Positions 1 to 10,234 are shown, counted from the first letter of the stretch. The stretch is 64,000 bases of DNA from Legionella oakridgensis ATCC 33761 = DSM 21215 (GCF_000512355.1 NZ_CP004006.1:2314501-2378500); one strand, 5' to 3'. Numbers and translations are program-made. Notes: generated from the sequence alone by a model not told the origin.

Positions 1-2152
1 TAGCCATATGCTCATAAGGTGCCGACGCGGGCACCTTATAATCAATGACGATACGAGCATCGGCAGCGATGACTCCATGCTCATCTGCAATCAACGGATT
101 GATGTCCATTTCTTGTATCTGCGGTAATTCACACACCATTTCAGACACACGAAGTAATATTTTTTCAAGTGCCTCACGATTTACTGCGGGCATATTGCGC
201 GCTTTTTGTAATAATTTTGCTATTCGCGTTCTCCCAATGAGATCCCGGGCAATGAATGAATTCAATGGCGGCAGGGTAACTGCCAAATCCTGCATTTCTT
301 CAACAAAAGAGCCGCCTGCCCCAAAACTGATGACCGGCCCAAACACTGGATCACGCGATACACCAATGATTAATTCCCGGCTGTTGGGCTTTTTATACAT
401 TTGCTCTATGGTAACACCTTGTATATGAGCTTCAGGGCATTTTTGTTTTGCCCTTTCCACCATGTTTTTAAACGCGTCACGAACGGCCTGGGCATTGACG
501 ATATTAAGCTGAACACCACCAACGTCTTGTTTATGAGTAATATCAGGCGATAAAATTTTCATAGCCACAGGAAATCCCAGTGATTCAGCCACTATCAAGG
601 CCTCATTGGCAGTACGAGCTTCAATTGCCTGAGTCACCGGGATACCAAATGCCGTTAAAATTGCCTTTGATTCAAGCAAGGTCATGACATGACGTCTTTC
701 AGCTAATACAGCATCGATGATTAAATGAGCTCCTGCCATATCTTGCTTATCCTGTTGCGCCAATGGCTCAGGAGCTTGTAACAATAATTGTTGATTGGCA
801 TGATAATCCACTAAATAGGAAAAAGCTTCGACAGCAGTTTCAGGGGTACTGAAGCAAGGTATGCGATGTTCAGCAAATAATTTTTTAGCTTTTTTAACCT
901 GACTTTCTCCCATCCAGCAAACGATCATCGGCTTATGGCTTTTACCAGCGAGGCTAATGACTTGTTCCGCCACTTTTTCAGGTTGGGACATAGCGACCGG
1001 AACTAGAATAATGACCATACCATCAATATTAATATCGTTCAGACAAGCCTCAATCACTTCCTGATAACGTTCAGGCGTCGCATCCCCAAGAATATCAATT
1101 GGATTCGCATGTGACCAATGACTGGGGAGAATACGGTTAAGATGCTCATCTGTGTCTTTGCTTAATTCAGATAGAGGAATGGCTAATTCTCCGGCACGGT
1201 CAGCGGCCATCACTCCAGCACCGCCCCCATTAGTTACAATAGCCAGTCGTTTACCATCAACCTTATAATTACTTGCAAGCAATTGCGCAGCAGAAAAAAG
1301 TTGTTCAATGGACATCACTCGGATAGCGCCGGCTCTTTTTATGGCCGCATTAAATACCTCATCTCTCCCCACGATAGCACCCGTATGTGATAAAGCCGCC
1401 CTTGAACCTTGTTGGAAACGTCCTCCTTTCACAATCACCACGGGCTTCATTCTTGCCGCTACCCGTAAACCACTCAAAAACTGACGTGCATGCCTTATTC
1501 CTTCAATGTATAACAAAATACTATGAGTCGTTGAATCCAAAGCCAAGTAATTTAAAACATCACTAAAATCAACCTCTGCGGCATTCCCTAAAGAAATAAC
1601 GGCAGAAAAACCAACCCGACGTTCCTTTGCCCAATCCAATATGGCTGCACAAATTGCACCGGATTGTGAAACCAATGCCAAATTCCCAGCGGATGCACCT
1701 ATGTTATTGAACGTAGCGTTCATTTTAACAGAGGGCGAGATCATGCCTAAACAATTTGGGCCTATCAGCCGTACACCATACTGACGGGCAATTGCAATTA
1801 TTTTTTCTTCCAGTGCCCGGCCTTCTTTACCGGTTTCACTAAATCCTGCAGATAAAACAATCGCGAAACGTATGCCTTGGGCACCACACTGGGAAATAAT
1901 ATCAGGCACCGTGGAGGCAGGCGTCGTGATGATAGCCAGATCAACCGACTCTTTCACCTCACGCAAGGAAGGAAAGCAAGGCTGGCCTTGAACAGAATCA
2001 TGCTTTGGATTAACCGCATACAGTGACCCCGAAAATCCATCATTTAATAAATTACTAAATAATTTCATTCCCACAGAATGTTCGCGCTCACTGGCGCCAA
2101 TTACCGCGATGGAATGAGGTTTAAAAAATCCGCTCAAATCATGTGAACTCAT
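1..2152 (-). CDS. NDP-forming acyl-CoA synthetase / Pat-type protein, 3' end cut by window edge
   Basis: About 717 codons are open from ATG at 2152 to the window edge, with no stop. The N-terminus has a CoA-binding Rossmann segment (SIAVIGASE near residue 14). The succinyl-CoA-ligase-like middle has GPNCLGMISP, LVSQSGAI and ALSHTGAIVG. The ATP-grasp part begins near residue 500 (AFGIPVTQA, FPVAMKI) and includes LIIGVSRDPVFGPVISFG. This order is that of ADP-forming acetyl-CoA synthetases and of protein acetyltransferases such as PatZ, which carry a C-terminal GNAT domain. That domain would lie outside the window, so acetyl-CoA synthesis and lysine acetylation cannot be told apart. It is divergent from the lipid kinase at 2278. 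Confidence 0.85.
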   Translation of the reverse strand, partial: MSSHDLSGFFKPHSIAVIGASEREHSVGMKLFSNLLNDGFSGSLYAVNPKHDSVQGQPCFPSLREVKESVDLAIITTPASTVPDIISQCGAQGIRFAIVLSAGFSETGKEGRALEEKIIAIARQYGVRLIGPNCLGMISPSVKMNATFNNIGASAGNLALVSQSGAICAAILDWAKERRVGFSAVISLGNAAEVDFSDVLNYLALDSTTHSILLYIEGIRHARQFLSGLRVAARMKPVVIVKGGRFQQGSRAALSHTGAIVGRDEVFNAAIKRAGAIRVMSIEQLFSAAQLLASNYKVDGKRLAIVTNGGGAGVMAADRAGELAIPLSELSKDTDEHLNRILPSHWSHANPIDILGDATPERYQEVIEACLNDINIDGMVIILVPVAMSQPEKVAEQVISLAGKSHKPMIVCWMGESQVKKAKKLFAEHRIPCFSTPETAVEAFSYLVDYHANQQLLLQAPEPLAQQDKQDMAGAHLIIDAVLAERRHVMTLLESKAILTAFGIPVTQAIEARTANEALIVAESLGFPVAMKILSPDITHKQDVGGVQLNIVNAQAVRDAFKNMVERAKQKCPEAHIQGVTIEQMYKKPNSRELIIGVSRDPVFGPVISFGAGGSFVEEMQDLAVTLPPLNSFIARDLIGRTRIAKLLQKARNMPAVNREALEKILLRVSEMVCELPQIQEMDINPLIADEHGVIAADARIVIDYKVPASAPYEHMA

Positions 2153-2277
2153 GACGTCCCTGCTAAAAAACGATTTGCTGCTATTATAGCATTAAGAAAT
2201 GCACCATCCGTGAGAGTGGCTTGCTTAAATACCGTAGAGCCTCTCCGGTGCTGTTTCACCCGACATAAGGAAATGCT

Positions 2278-3141
2278 ATGCATCCTCTTGCAATTATTGT
2301 GAACAATAAAGCTAAAAACATTTCCGCCCTAACTACGTACTTGGAAGAACTTACTAACCATCATTTGACCTATGAACTGTTTGAAGTTACGCCAGAAAGA
2401 TTAGACCATACTATTAGGCAATGCAAAAAAAACTACCCTGTCTTGTTAATCGGAGGAGGAGATGGCACCCTCCGCAGTGCCGCTCAACTTTGCGCTGATA
2501 CGAACATTCTTCTTGCTGTTTTGCCGCTAGGAACCATGAATCATTTGGCCAAGGAATTGGCATTGCCATCCGACCCAAAAACGTTAGCGCAAGCAATTCT
2601 GCAGAGAAATACCGTAACCATCGATCTTGGAGAGGTCAATGATTTGATTTTTCTTAACAATGCCTCCCTTGGTTTTTACCCTCTTTTTACCAGAGAACGT
2701 GATTACTTTAACAAATTTTACAATAAATGGTTAAGCTATCTCCCTGGACTAATTCAAAGTATGAAAAAACATGATTATCTTTCCCTAATCATCCAGTATA
2801 AAAACAAGCATATATTCATCAATACTGCTTTTTTAATGATAAGCAATAACTTATATTGCTATCAATTTCCCATGGCATTAAAAAGAGTAAGTTTTAAGCA
2901 AGCAATATTGGGAATTTATTACATTAAACAAGAAAAATTACGCTTCTTCAAAACTCTTTGGTCGGTTTTTAGCAGGAAAAATCATTTTGATATCAAGAAA
3001 TCCAATACACCAATAAAAGTACATATCCATGATCGAAAACAAATAATCATCGCCTTAGATGGCGAGCGCAAAACGGTGAACACCCCCCTTCTTTTTAAAA
3101 CACGTCCCCAATCATTAACGTTTATAGGGCATTCATTATGA
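2278..3141 (+). CDS. diacylglycerol/lipid kinase family protein (YegS-like)
   Basis: The 287-residue protein fits the DAGK catalytic family, which phosphorylates lipid or sphingoid substrates with ATP at the inner membrane. The signature GGGDGTLR is at residues 59-66 and PLGTMNHLAKEL at about 83-94, the two loops that form the nucleotide site. There is no signal peptide. ATG 2278 follows ATAAGGAAATGCT, a usable ribosome site. The stop overlaps the start of the next gene by four bases (ATGA), so the two are probably translationally coupled. The lipid substrate cannot be read from sequence. Confidence 0.85.
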   Translation: MHPLAIIVNNKAKNISALTTYLEELTNHHLTYELFEVTPERLDHTIRQCKKNYPVLLIGGGDGTLRSAAQLCADTNILLAVLPLGTMNHLAKELALPSDPKTLAQAILQRNTVTIDLGEVNDLIFLNNASLGFYPLFTRERDYFNKFYNKWLSYLPGLIQSMKKHDYLSLIIQYKNKHIFINTAFLMISNNLYCYQFPMALKRVSFKQAILGIYYIKQEKLRFFKTLWSVFSRKNHFDIKKSNTPIKVHIHDRKQIIIALDGERKTVNTPLLFKTRPQSLTFIGHSL

Positions 3142-3937
3142 AAATCGTCCATATCTCGGATTTGCATTTTGGAATGCATCATGAGGCTATCATAAATGCC
3201 TTTTTGGCCGATGTGTCAGATATTAATCCAAGCTTGACCATCATATCAGGTGATTTAACGCAACGGGCAAAATCAGCGCAATATAAAGATGTTCAAGCAT
3301 TCATAAAAAATTGCCGGGGTCAGTTTTTACCGTTCCTGGGAATCATGATATTCCTTTATGGAATATTTTTTCACGCTTATTTCATCCCTTTGCATTATAC
3401 AGAACATATGTTCATGCAAAGCTTGCTACAACATTTGAAAATGAGGAAGTGCGGCTACTGGGCGTAAACAGTGTTATGCCTTATCGAATTAAAAGCGGGC
3501 AACTGGCACCCGATATACTAACTGAGATAGACAACTATTTTACCCATCCATTTAATGGATTAAATATTCTTTTCTTTCATCACAATTTTGATTACATGGA
3601 AGGCATGCATAAGCCTTTGAAAAACTATTATCAATTTTTAACGTATTTAAAAAACAGCAATATTCATATGGTATGCACTGGCCATTTACATTATGCCAAT
3701 GCAAGCATCCTGAAAAAAAATAATCATCAACCCTGTTTGGTGTTGCACGCTGGCTCTTTGTGCTGTCAACGCAGTAAAGATGGCATAAACAGTTATTATG
3801 TCATTGAAATTGAACATGGCCTTGGCAAAATAAGCTGGCGGGTTTTTAATCAAGCAACGTTTATAACAAGCACCATTCATGAAATTAATTTCTCCAAACG
3901 CCATGCCGATTTACAGCATTCCGTCCCCCTTAAATAA
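3138..3937 (+). CDS. metallophosphoesterase (calcineurin-like), frameshifted in this sequence
   Basis: Frame one starts at 3138 with HISDLHFG (DxH motif) and SGDLTQR (GDxxxR). After the A6 run at 3305-3310 the reading moves to another frame with VPGNHDIP (GNHD), FFHHNF and CTGHLHYA (GHxH). These are the five metal-ligand motifs of the calcineurin-like phosphoesterase fold, in order, split over two frames. Adding one A to the run gives FIKKLPGSVFTVPGNHD and one protein of about 267 residues, so the break is probably an error. It overlaps the lipid kinase stop by four bases, suggesting a two-gene phospholipid or nucleotide metabolism unit. Substrate unknown. Confidence 0.8.
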
Positions 3938-3970
3938 ATGAACTTCCCTAAAACACCAATACCATCCACC

Positions 3971-5389
3971 TTAAGATAATGAATGAATGGCTTCGCTGTC
4001 ACACATAGCCAAATCAAAAGCCTTGGATTTCGCTTCGACTTGCTTTCCTAACTGCCTTAAAGCCGTACGCATCCCTTCTTCAATAACTGGATGATAAAAT
4101 GGCATTTGCAAGACATCAAACACCGTTAGCTGCTTATGAATAGCCCAAGCCAAGAGATGGGCCAAGTGTTCGCCTTCTGGCGCAATTAATTCTGCCCCTA
4201 ATAATTTTCCATTATCTTTTGCACCATACACCCGTAACACACCATGATTATTCCCCTGAATTTTTGCTCGCCCTTGATGAGCATAATCCACTTCCCCAAT
4301 AACAAACGCAGCAGCACTCTGATTCAATTCTTCAAACGTTTTTCCAACCATGGCAATCGTTGGCTCCGTAAACACGATACGAATAGGGATTCGGCGTTGA
4401 AAGCATTTGCTCGTATGAACGGCATTATAGGCGGCGATTCGACCTTCATCGGCTGCTTCATGCAACAGCGGCCTGAATTGACTTACATCTCCTGCTAGGT
4501 AAATAGGTAAATTGTGAACCTGCATGGTCGTTTCATCGTATTCAGGTATGCCATGTTCAGTAAAAGGAATATCCAGTTCTTTTAATCCGAATAAATCTAT
4601 ATTGGGTGCTCTTCCTACAGCCGCAATAATCTGATCAACCGCTCGTTTTTTATTGCCCTGAACGAATAGTTGATTATCATTGCAGATAAGGGATGCTTTT
4701 TCATGAAGATAAATAGGAAATTCTTTACGTAAGGCAGCCACAGCAGCTGCATTCACTTTGGGATCCGTAAGGCCACCAATAAAATCCTTTGAATGGTGGA
4801 GGGAAATATTAACGCCTAACCGTGCCAGAGCCTGGCCAAACTCCAAACCAATGCTGCCTCCCCCAAGAACCGCAATATATTTTCCCAGTGTATCTTGCTC
4901 AAAAATAGTTTCACTGGTTAATATTTTCTCCTTAAACGTTTGCCACTCCGGTGGGATGGTGCTATAAGATCCCGTGGCAATAATAATTGCTTTGGCAGTA
5001 ATTTTCTCATTGCCTGCCTGCAATGTGTTGGGGGCAATAAAACGTGCCTCTTGGTGAATAAATCGTTTGCCAAGCGATCGTGTATAATCAATCACGCCTT
5101 GCGTAAAATCGTCTCTAACTTTGCGCACATGCGCCAAAACATCTGGAATATTTACTGTTAGTTTTTCAGAACCATGGATTCCTTGTGTCGAAAAATGCTG
5201 GCGATTATAAAAATGATTGGCAATCTGAATGAGTGCTTTGGATGGCATGCAGCCCACACGTGCGCACGTTGAACCTAAAGGTCCGGGATCGATAATTAAA
5301 ATATTTTCATTGTACTTGGCTGCTTCCTTAAATGCTGAAAGCCCCGCTGTCCCTGCACCAATAATAGCAATATCAACGTGTCTGTCCAT
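3971..5389 (-). CDS. dihydrolipoamide dehydrogenase-like pyridine nucleotide-disulfide oxidoreductase
   Basis: The 472-residue flavoprotein has an FAD GxGxxG motif (IIGAGTAG, residues 9-16) and a redox-active Cys pair in TCARVGCMPSK (C42, C47). It also has the NAD motif AVLGGGSIGLEFG, the second FAD motif LAGDVSQ and the C-terminal dyad in FYHPVIEEG (H433, E437/E438). This is full length for class I disulfide reductases. No E1 or E2 subunit genes lie nearby, so a role in a 2-oxoacid dehydrogenase complex is not supported by context. The C-terminal motif (HPVIEE, not the usual HPTxSE) marks it as a divergent paralogue. Upstream it is divergent from the gene at 5529. Confidence 0.85.
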   Translation of the reverse strand: MDRHVDIAIIGAGTAGLSAFKEAAKYNENILIIDPGPLGSTCARVGCMPSKALIQIANHFYNRQHFSTQGIHGSEKLTVNIPDVLAHVRKVRDDFTQGVIDYTRSLGKRFIHQEARFIAPNTLQAGNEKITAKAIIIATGSYSTIPPEWQTFKEKILTSETIFEQDTLGKYIAVLGGGSIGLEFGQALARLGVNISLHHSKDFIGGLTDPKVNAAAVAALRKEFPIYLHEKASLICNDNQLFVQGNKKRAVDQIIAAVGRAPNIDLFGLKELDIPFTEHGIPEYDETTMQVHNLPIYLAGDVSQFRPLLHEAADEGRIAAYNAVHTSKCFQRRIPIRIVFTEPTIAMVGKTFEELNQSAAAFVIGEVDYAHQGRAKIQGNNHGVLRVYGAKDNGKLLGAELIAPEGEHLAHLLAWAIHKQLTVFDVLQMPFYHPVIEEGMRTALRQLGKQVEAKSKAFDLAMCDSEAIHSLS

Positions 5390-5493
5390 AGATAATACTC
5401 AACCCTGTATATTAGAACTTGTCTGCATAATTAGACTCGAATTCTAAATGTTTAAATTTATTCCTCTATACTTTTACATCATTCTCCGTAAAA

Positions 5494-5504
5494 ATGATTA
5501 TCAT
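5494..5504. promoter_or_regulatory. Fur-box-like palindrome
   Basis: ATGATTATCAT is a perfect 11-base palindrome identical to the core of the Fur consensus except for the central base. The outer arms match poorly. It lies 25 bases before the ATG of the gene at 5529, where a repressor would block transcription. It could also affect the divergent flavoprotein gene. Iron control is inference. Confidence 0.35.
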
Positions 5505-5528
5505 CTATCGATGTATTAGGAAAATCTT

Positions 5529-6521
5529 ATGACTCTTCGCCTATTAACTTTAGCAGATGTACAACAAAGCATAAGCATGGAGCAAGCCATTGATGCCATG
5601 GAAAGCGCTTTTAAACAACTGGCCCGTCAAGAAGCAAAATTACCACTAAGAACCGCCATTTCCATCGAGCAGGAACAAGCAATGACTCTGGCGATGCCCG
5701 CTTATCTCATTCAGGAAAAAATCTTAGGCTTAAAAGTCGTGTCCATCTTTCCCAATAACCTTAGCCGTCATAAGCCATCGATTAATGGATTTATCATGTT
5801 GCTTGATGCTCAAACCGGAGAACCGAAAGTACTGATGGATGCAGGCTATTTGACCGCGCTGCGAACAGGGGCAGTCTCAGGTCTTGCCACCCGTTGTTTT
5901 GCCAAAGACGATGCTCATCAGGTTGCCATCATTGGCGCAGGTCAACAAGCTCTGACGCAACTGCAAGCCGTTGCCGCCGTTCGTGACATCAAGCAAGTCT
6001 CTGTATGGTCACGCAATCAAGCCAATGCTGAACAATTTGCCAAGCAATGCGCGCACATGTTTGATGTTTCAGTTCATCCATCGGTAGCGTCGGCGGTTAA
6101 AAATGCAGATGTTATTTGTACAGCCACCAGCAGCACAGAACCATTAATTCATCCGCAAGATATTGCTCCAGACATTCATATCAATGCCATTGGCTCTCAT
6201 ACCAGTACCATGAGAGAAATTAGTAATGCTGTTTTGGAAAAAGCAATCGTCATTGCCGACCAGCGGGAAGCGGTTCTTGCTGAAGCTGGTGAAATCATTA
6301 GTGCCATTCATCAACACCATTTGACTAAAGAATCCATTATTGAACTTGGCCATTGGCTTTTACATAAAAAAGACAATTATAAAAAACGACTAACCGTATT
6401 TAAATCCGTAGGACTTGCCATCCAGGATTTGAGCGTCGCAGAAGTGGTCTATCAAAATGCACAAGCAAACAATCTTGGTATGCCTTTTGCACTGAGCAGG
6501 GCAGAAGCTGCTATACTGTAA
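5529..6521 (+). CDS. ornithine cyclodeaminase / mu-crystallin family protein
   Basis: The 330-residue protein shows the family layout: an N-terminal dimerisation and substrate part with LGLKVVSIFPNN and GYLTALRTGAVSGLATR, then a Rossmann domain with VAIIGAGQQALTQL and AIGSHTSTMREI. Members either deaminate and cyclise ornithine to proline or act as alanine, ketimine or related NAD(P)H imine reductases. Some make diaminopropionate for siderophores. The sequence does not decide which. ATG 5529 follows TTAGGAAAATCTT. The Fur-like palindrome just upstream hints at an iron link, but no siderophore synthetase is next to it. Confidence 0.82.
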   Translation: MTLRLLTLADVQQSISMEQAIDAMESAFKQLARQEAKLPLRTAISIEQEQAMTLAMPAYLIQEKILGLKVVSIFPNNLSRHKPSINGFIMLLDAQTGEPKVLMDAGYLTALRTGAVSGLATRCFAKDDAHQVAIIGAGQQALTQLQAVAAVRDIKQVSVWSRNQANAEQFAKQCAHMFDVSVHPSVASAVKNADVICTATSSTEPLIHPQDIAPDIHINAIGSHTSTMREISNAVLEKAIVIADQREAVLAEAGEIISAIHQHHLTKESIIELGHWLLHKKDNYKKRLTVFKSVGLAIQDLSVAEVVYQNAQANNLGMPFALSRAEAAIL

Positions 6522-6549
6522 GCATGGACTCTTAGAGTAAAGGAACATT

Positions 6550-7044
6550 ATGCGCGTTCTTATCGTGGAAGATGACCCAACCAATCAAATGCTTGCTTCA
6601 CTTTGGTTTAAAAAAGCAGGCGTTGCGAGCAGTGATATTACCACCGTCAATAATGGGCAAGAAGCGGTCGAACTTATCATCAAGAATGCCAAGCTTTCTC
6701 CAGCCCAACTGTTTGATATCATTTATATGGATAACGAAATGCCGCAGATGGGCGGAGAAGAAGCAACACAAAAAATTCGTGCCGTTGAAAAAGAACAGAA
6801 CCTCCCGGCCGCCGACATTCGAACGTGCTCTGGCACTTATGAAGGAGTATTTCCCGGCGCCAATGGCCGCTTGAATAAGCCTTTTGTGCCAAAAGAATTT
6901 ATTGCGTTAGTCCAAGAAAAAAGAGCTCAACAGGACAGTCATCGCCCGCAAAGCCCCAAGCCAGGCTTTTTTACAGAGCCCAAACCTCCAGAAGTAAAAG
7001 AGGAGCCACCCAAAGGGCAATCGACTCCTCGACACGGTAGTTAG
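6550..7044 (+). CDS. single-domain response-regulator receiver with Pro/Glu-rich tail
   Basis: Residues 1-120 form a CheY-like receiver: the acidic pair E7/D8/D9 in VEDDPTNQ, phospho-acceptor D61 in IIYMDNEMPQMGG, and K110 in LNKPF. No DNA-binding or enzymatic domain follows. Instead there is a roughly 40-residue low-complexity tail rich in Pro, Lys and Glu (PKPGFFTEPKPPEVKEEPP). It starts 28 bases after the cyclodeaminase stop. The nearest histidine kinase is the one at 20048, which already has a partner. It may be a stand-alone phosphoacceptor. A translocated role is possible because of the charged tail, but nothing proves it. Confidence 0.8.
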   Translation: MRVLIVEDDPTNQMLASLWFKKAGVASSDITTVNNGQEAVELIIKNAKLSPAQLFDIIYMDNEMPQMGGEEATQKIRAVEKEQNLPAADIRTCSGTYEGVFPGANGRLNKPFVPKEFIALVQEKRAQQDSHRPQSPKPGFFTEPKPPEVKEEPPKGQSTPRHGS

Positions 7045-7064
7045 TTACCGATGACTGGATTGCA

Positions 7065-7895
7065 TTAATTAGGATTTTGACAATATTCACCCAAGTGTGT
7101 TGGCACTGAAATACCTAATAGTTGGGCAAAATGTTTGTAGAATCCAATACGATTTTCTAATTGTGGATTCATTCCATGACCGCATTCAATGCCGCCGTTA
7201 ATAATATTAACCGTTTCACCAAACACATCATTTTTATAGGCAGCAGGATCGCCCATCACCACTTCATGCGCAGAAGGTTTGGGTGCTTGTGGTGTCATCC
7301 AAAACCATATAGCAGTCTCCCAAGCTAAAACAGGATCTGTAGCGACCAAACCAGGCTCTTGCAACAGTTTATTGGCATTGCCATAAATCGCTTCACTGGC
7401 TTGGCCATAGTTATAATTCCAAGATAACTGCATGGCGCCTCGACCGTGGTAAGTCTGGCCTGCCACCGGTTTGTACGCACTGGTAGGATCCGTATATTGG
7501 GTACAATGGCCACTTTCACAGCCAACCTCTTGGGCAAAATATAATCCCCACGCATAAGGTCCGCCCGGCGCCGTCGGCCACCCCCCCGTGGTTTCATGGG
7601 CAGCATTGGCTAAAAAAGCAACCAATTCTGATTTTACTTGCTCTTCACTTCCCTGATTTAAAAAACTGGGGTATTTAGCGGCTGCCTGGATTAGCCCTTC
7701 ATAAGTAAATACGGCGTTTGCATTTGGAAAAAATTTTTTAAACGTTTGTTTACTAATGGGAAATTGAGCACTATCCACCGCATGTACCGGATGAGGGCTA
7801 AACGCACCGACAATCATCGTGCCTACTATACTGAAACATTTAATTGTATTTTTTATATTCATTTGGTTTTTAAAATCATCAGGATAAAATCGCAT
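7065..7895 (-). CDS. secreted glycoside hydrolase family 19 chitinase
   Basis: After a basic, hydrophobic leader ending HPVHA (about residue 39), the catalytic part shows AAHETTGGW with the proposed general acid E101. It also has GLYFAQEVGC, YHGRGAMQLSWNYNYG and WETAIWFWMTPQ, hallmarks of GH19 chitinases, which hydrolyse chitin by inversion. There is no separate chitin-binding module. Two starts are possible: ATG 7895 (AAGGAG lies 14 bases upstream) or ATG 7862, which gives a tighter signal peptide. It is 32 bases downstream of the secreted orphan on the same strand, so they may be co-transcribed. Confidence 0.88.
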   Translation of the reverse strand: MRFYPDDFKNQMNIKNTIKCFSIVGTMIVGAFSPHPVHAVDSAQFPISKQTFKKFFPNANAVFTYEGLIQAAAKYPSFLNQGSEEQVKSELVAFLANAAHETTGGWPTAPGGPYAWGLYFAQEVGCESGHCTQYTDPTSAYKPVAGQTYHGRGAMQLSWNYNYGQASEAIYGNANKLLQEPGLVATDPVLAWETAIWFWMTPQAPKPSAHEVVMGDPAAYKNDVFGETVNIINGGIECGHGMNPQLENRIGFYKHFAQLLGISVPTHLGEYCQNPN

Positions 7896-7927
7896 TATAT
7901 GCCCAAAAATCTCCTTAGAAAAATAAT

Positions 7928-8563
7928 TTATTCTTTAATAACACTGGACTGAATTATTCTTAACCATTTTTCGCGATGTTGTTCACCCATATCAGGCTGT
8001 TTGATCACATAATGCAAAATATAAAATCCTTCTTTCCCTTGAGTGATTTTCTGTATTTCGTCTTGCGCTAAATTGGGTGGAGAATCAATACGGAATTCAA
8101 AAATAACGTCGGTCGGTGTTTGCGATAATAAATGAATGCTTGGATTAAGACCGGTATTTTTCAATGTATTTACTACAGAAGCAAAAAATTCCTTAAGCGT
8201 CAATTTTTCTTGAATTCCAGGCAAAAATTGCGTAGTAACCAATTCATTCCAATCATGAATGGTCTCCCCCTGAGGAATGTATTCGATCGTGATAATCGCA
8301 GGAGTCTTTTTCCCCCAGGCAGCAACCCAGGCGCGCTCATCAAAAACGATGTTCTGTCTTTCATCCTGCCACACATTCACCGCAAGCGGTTTGACAGTAG
8401 CAGCCTTAAGGCGGCAATAAACGTCTCCCTTATAATTGTAATATTCAACACATTGAGGATTGTTTTCTTTCGATACTTTAATGAAATCTGATGGAAGAGC
8501 CTGTTGGGCATGAACGTTTAATATAACCATGCACGGCAAGATTGCCTTTAAATATTTTTGCAT
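7928..8563 (-). CDS. secreted protein of unknown function
   Basis: The 211-residue protein has an N-terminal signal peptide (MQKYLKAILPCMVILNVHA, cleavage near residue 19). No family motif was recognised. The mature part is mixed alpha/beta with two early Cys (QCVEYY, VYCRL) that could form a disulfide. The centre holds FDERAWVAAWGKKTP and DVIFEFRIDSPP, reminiscent of small periplasmic or secreted stress proteins, but no function is claimed. It sits upstream of the chitinase on the same strand and may share its transcript. Confidence 0.65.
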   Translation of the reverse strand: MQKYLKAILPCMVILNVHAQQALPSDFIKVSKENNPQCVEYYNYKGDVYCRLKAATVKPLAVNVWQDERQNIVFDERAWVAAWGKKTPAIITIEYIPQGETIHDWNELVTTQFLPGIQEKLTLKEFFASVVNTLKNTGLNPSIHLLSQTPTDVIFEFRIDSPPNLAQDEIQKITQGKEGFYILHYVIKQPDMGEQHREKWLRIIQSSVIKE

Positions 8564-8636
8564 TTATTTTCCTTTAGATTGCATCCGATGACTATAATCC
8601 TTTTAGAATGTATCACAGCATTTTTGAGAAAAATAA

Positions 8637-10234
8637 ATGAAATGGCAATTCTTTCAGTGTATCTGGGACATCCTTGCGCATGCAGCAAAATACTACCCTA
8701 AAAAGATTGCGGTTATTGATGATGGTACATCTTTTACTTATCAAGTAATTAAAAACCGCGTCTTGGCATTGAGCTGTTTCCTAAAGCAACAAGGCATCAA
8801 ACCTGGTGACCGCATTAGTATTCTTCATATCAACGGTATTGAATACATTGATGTTTATTTTGCAACTCCTGCCTTAGGCGCTATTCTCGTGCCTTTGAAT
8901 TATCGATTAAATCCTGGTCAATTAGCCACCTTGCTCCATCATCATCAAAGTCAGGTGATCATCACAAGCGAGGCTTTTTATCCTCTTTTACAAAAAACAT
9001 TGCCCCTATTAGAGCATCCCACCCTTAAACTTATCCTGTATATTGGCAAGGTAAAGCCAAATATATCCTCTTTTCCTATTATCTCTTACGAAGATGTCAT
9101 CCATAAAACAGCGTTTGCTGCCTATAAGCCTTTCAGAAACAAAGCCAAGGACATTGCTCATATTTACTACACCAGCGGCACCACCGGTCAACCCAAAGGG
9201 GTGATGCTTAGCCATCACAATGTCTGTCAACATGCCATGGGAGTCATCAACGAGCTCAAGATAAATTCAAAGGATCGCTGGGGTCATATTGCACCAATGT
9301 TTCATCTGGCTGATGCATGGGCGGTTTTTGCCATAACAATGGTTGGCGCAACTCACATCATGCAAGGAATATTCAAGCCAGAAAATACGCTCGCTTTGAT
9401 TGCAAATGCAAGAATAACCATAACAAATCTTGTTCCTACAATGTTAAACCTCATGTTAAAAAGCTCTGTCCTCAATCAATTTGACTACTCGTCTTTACGC
9501 CTTGTCATGAGTGGCGGCGCGCCCATTGCGCCGGCAACGGTAAAAGCAATTATAAGCGTATTTAGATGTGACTATATCCAGACTTATGGCTTGACAGAAA
9601 CAAGCCCTTATTTAACCTTATCCATTCTCCCCAAAAACTAAAACGCTTGCCTTACGAAAAGCGACTGCACTGGCTGTGCAAAACTGGCCGACCATTTAAG
9701 TTAATTCAATTAAAAGTAGTCGATAAGGCAGGCCAGGAAGTAAGTCCTGATGCTAAAAGCGTCGGAGAAGTCATCGTTAAAGGTCCTACAGTCACATGTG
9801 GATATTGGCATGATCCCGAAGCCACCCGCCTGGCTTTCGATGAACAAGGTTATTTTCATACAGGCGATCTTGCCGTGGTTGATCAAGAAGGATTTATTAA
9901 CATTGTAGATCGTCTTAAAGATGTGATCATTTCTGGCGGAGAAAATGTTTATACCATTGAGGTGGCGTCGTGCCTATATGAACATCCCAATGTTTTGGAA
10001 GCCGCCGTTTTTGGGGTAGTAGATTCAATATGGGGAGAAATCGTCACCGCCGCTGTGGTTTTAAAACCAGGATATCAAGCCAGCGAGCAGGAGCTAATTG
10101 ATTTTTGCAAATCCAAACTAGCACACTATCAGGCACCAAAACGCGTGTATTTTTTATCTGAATTACCAAAATCAGGCTCTGGAAAAATTGTGACTCGAGA
10201 ATTACAAGCACGTTTTGCCGATAAAGCGCCTTAA
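8637..10234 (+). CDS. AMP-binding acyl-CoA synthetase (long-chain fatty acid ligase-like), frameshifted in this sequence
   Basis: The frame from 8637 carries the adenylation P-loop YYTSGTTGQPKGVMLSH and the A5 motif QTYGLTETSP, then hits a stop at 9639 after the A5 run at 9633-9637. The second frame continues as RLPYEKRLHWLCKTGRPF with FHTGDLAVVD, IVDRLKDVIISGGENVY and PKSGSGKIVTREL (A10 lysine). Adding one A rejoins them (ILPKKLKRLPY) into about 532 residues, normal for class I acyl-CoA ligases that activate carboxylic acids with ATP and CoA. The acyl chain cannot be deduced. The gene stands alone. Confidence 0.82.

Noticed and set aside
3971-5389. Subunit of a 2-oxoacid dehydrogenase operon
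   Set aside because: No E1 or E2 genes are adjacent and the C-terminal motif is divergent.
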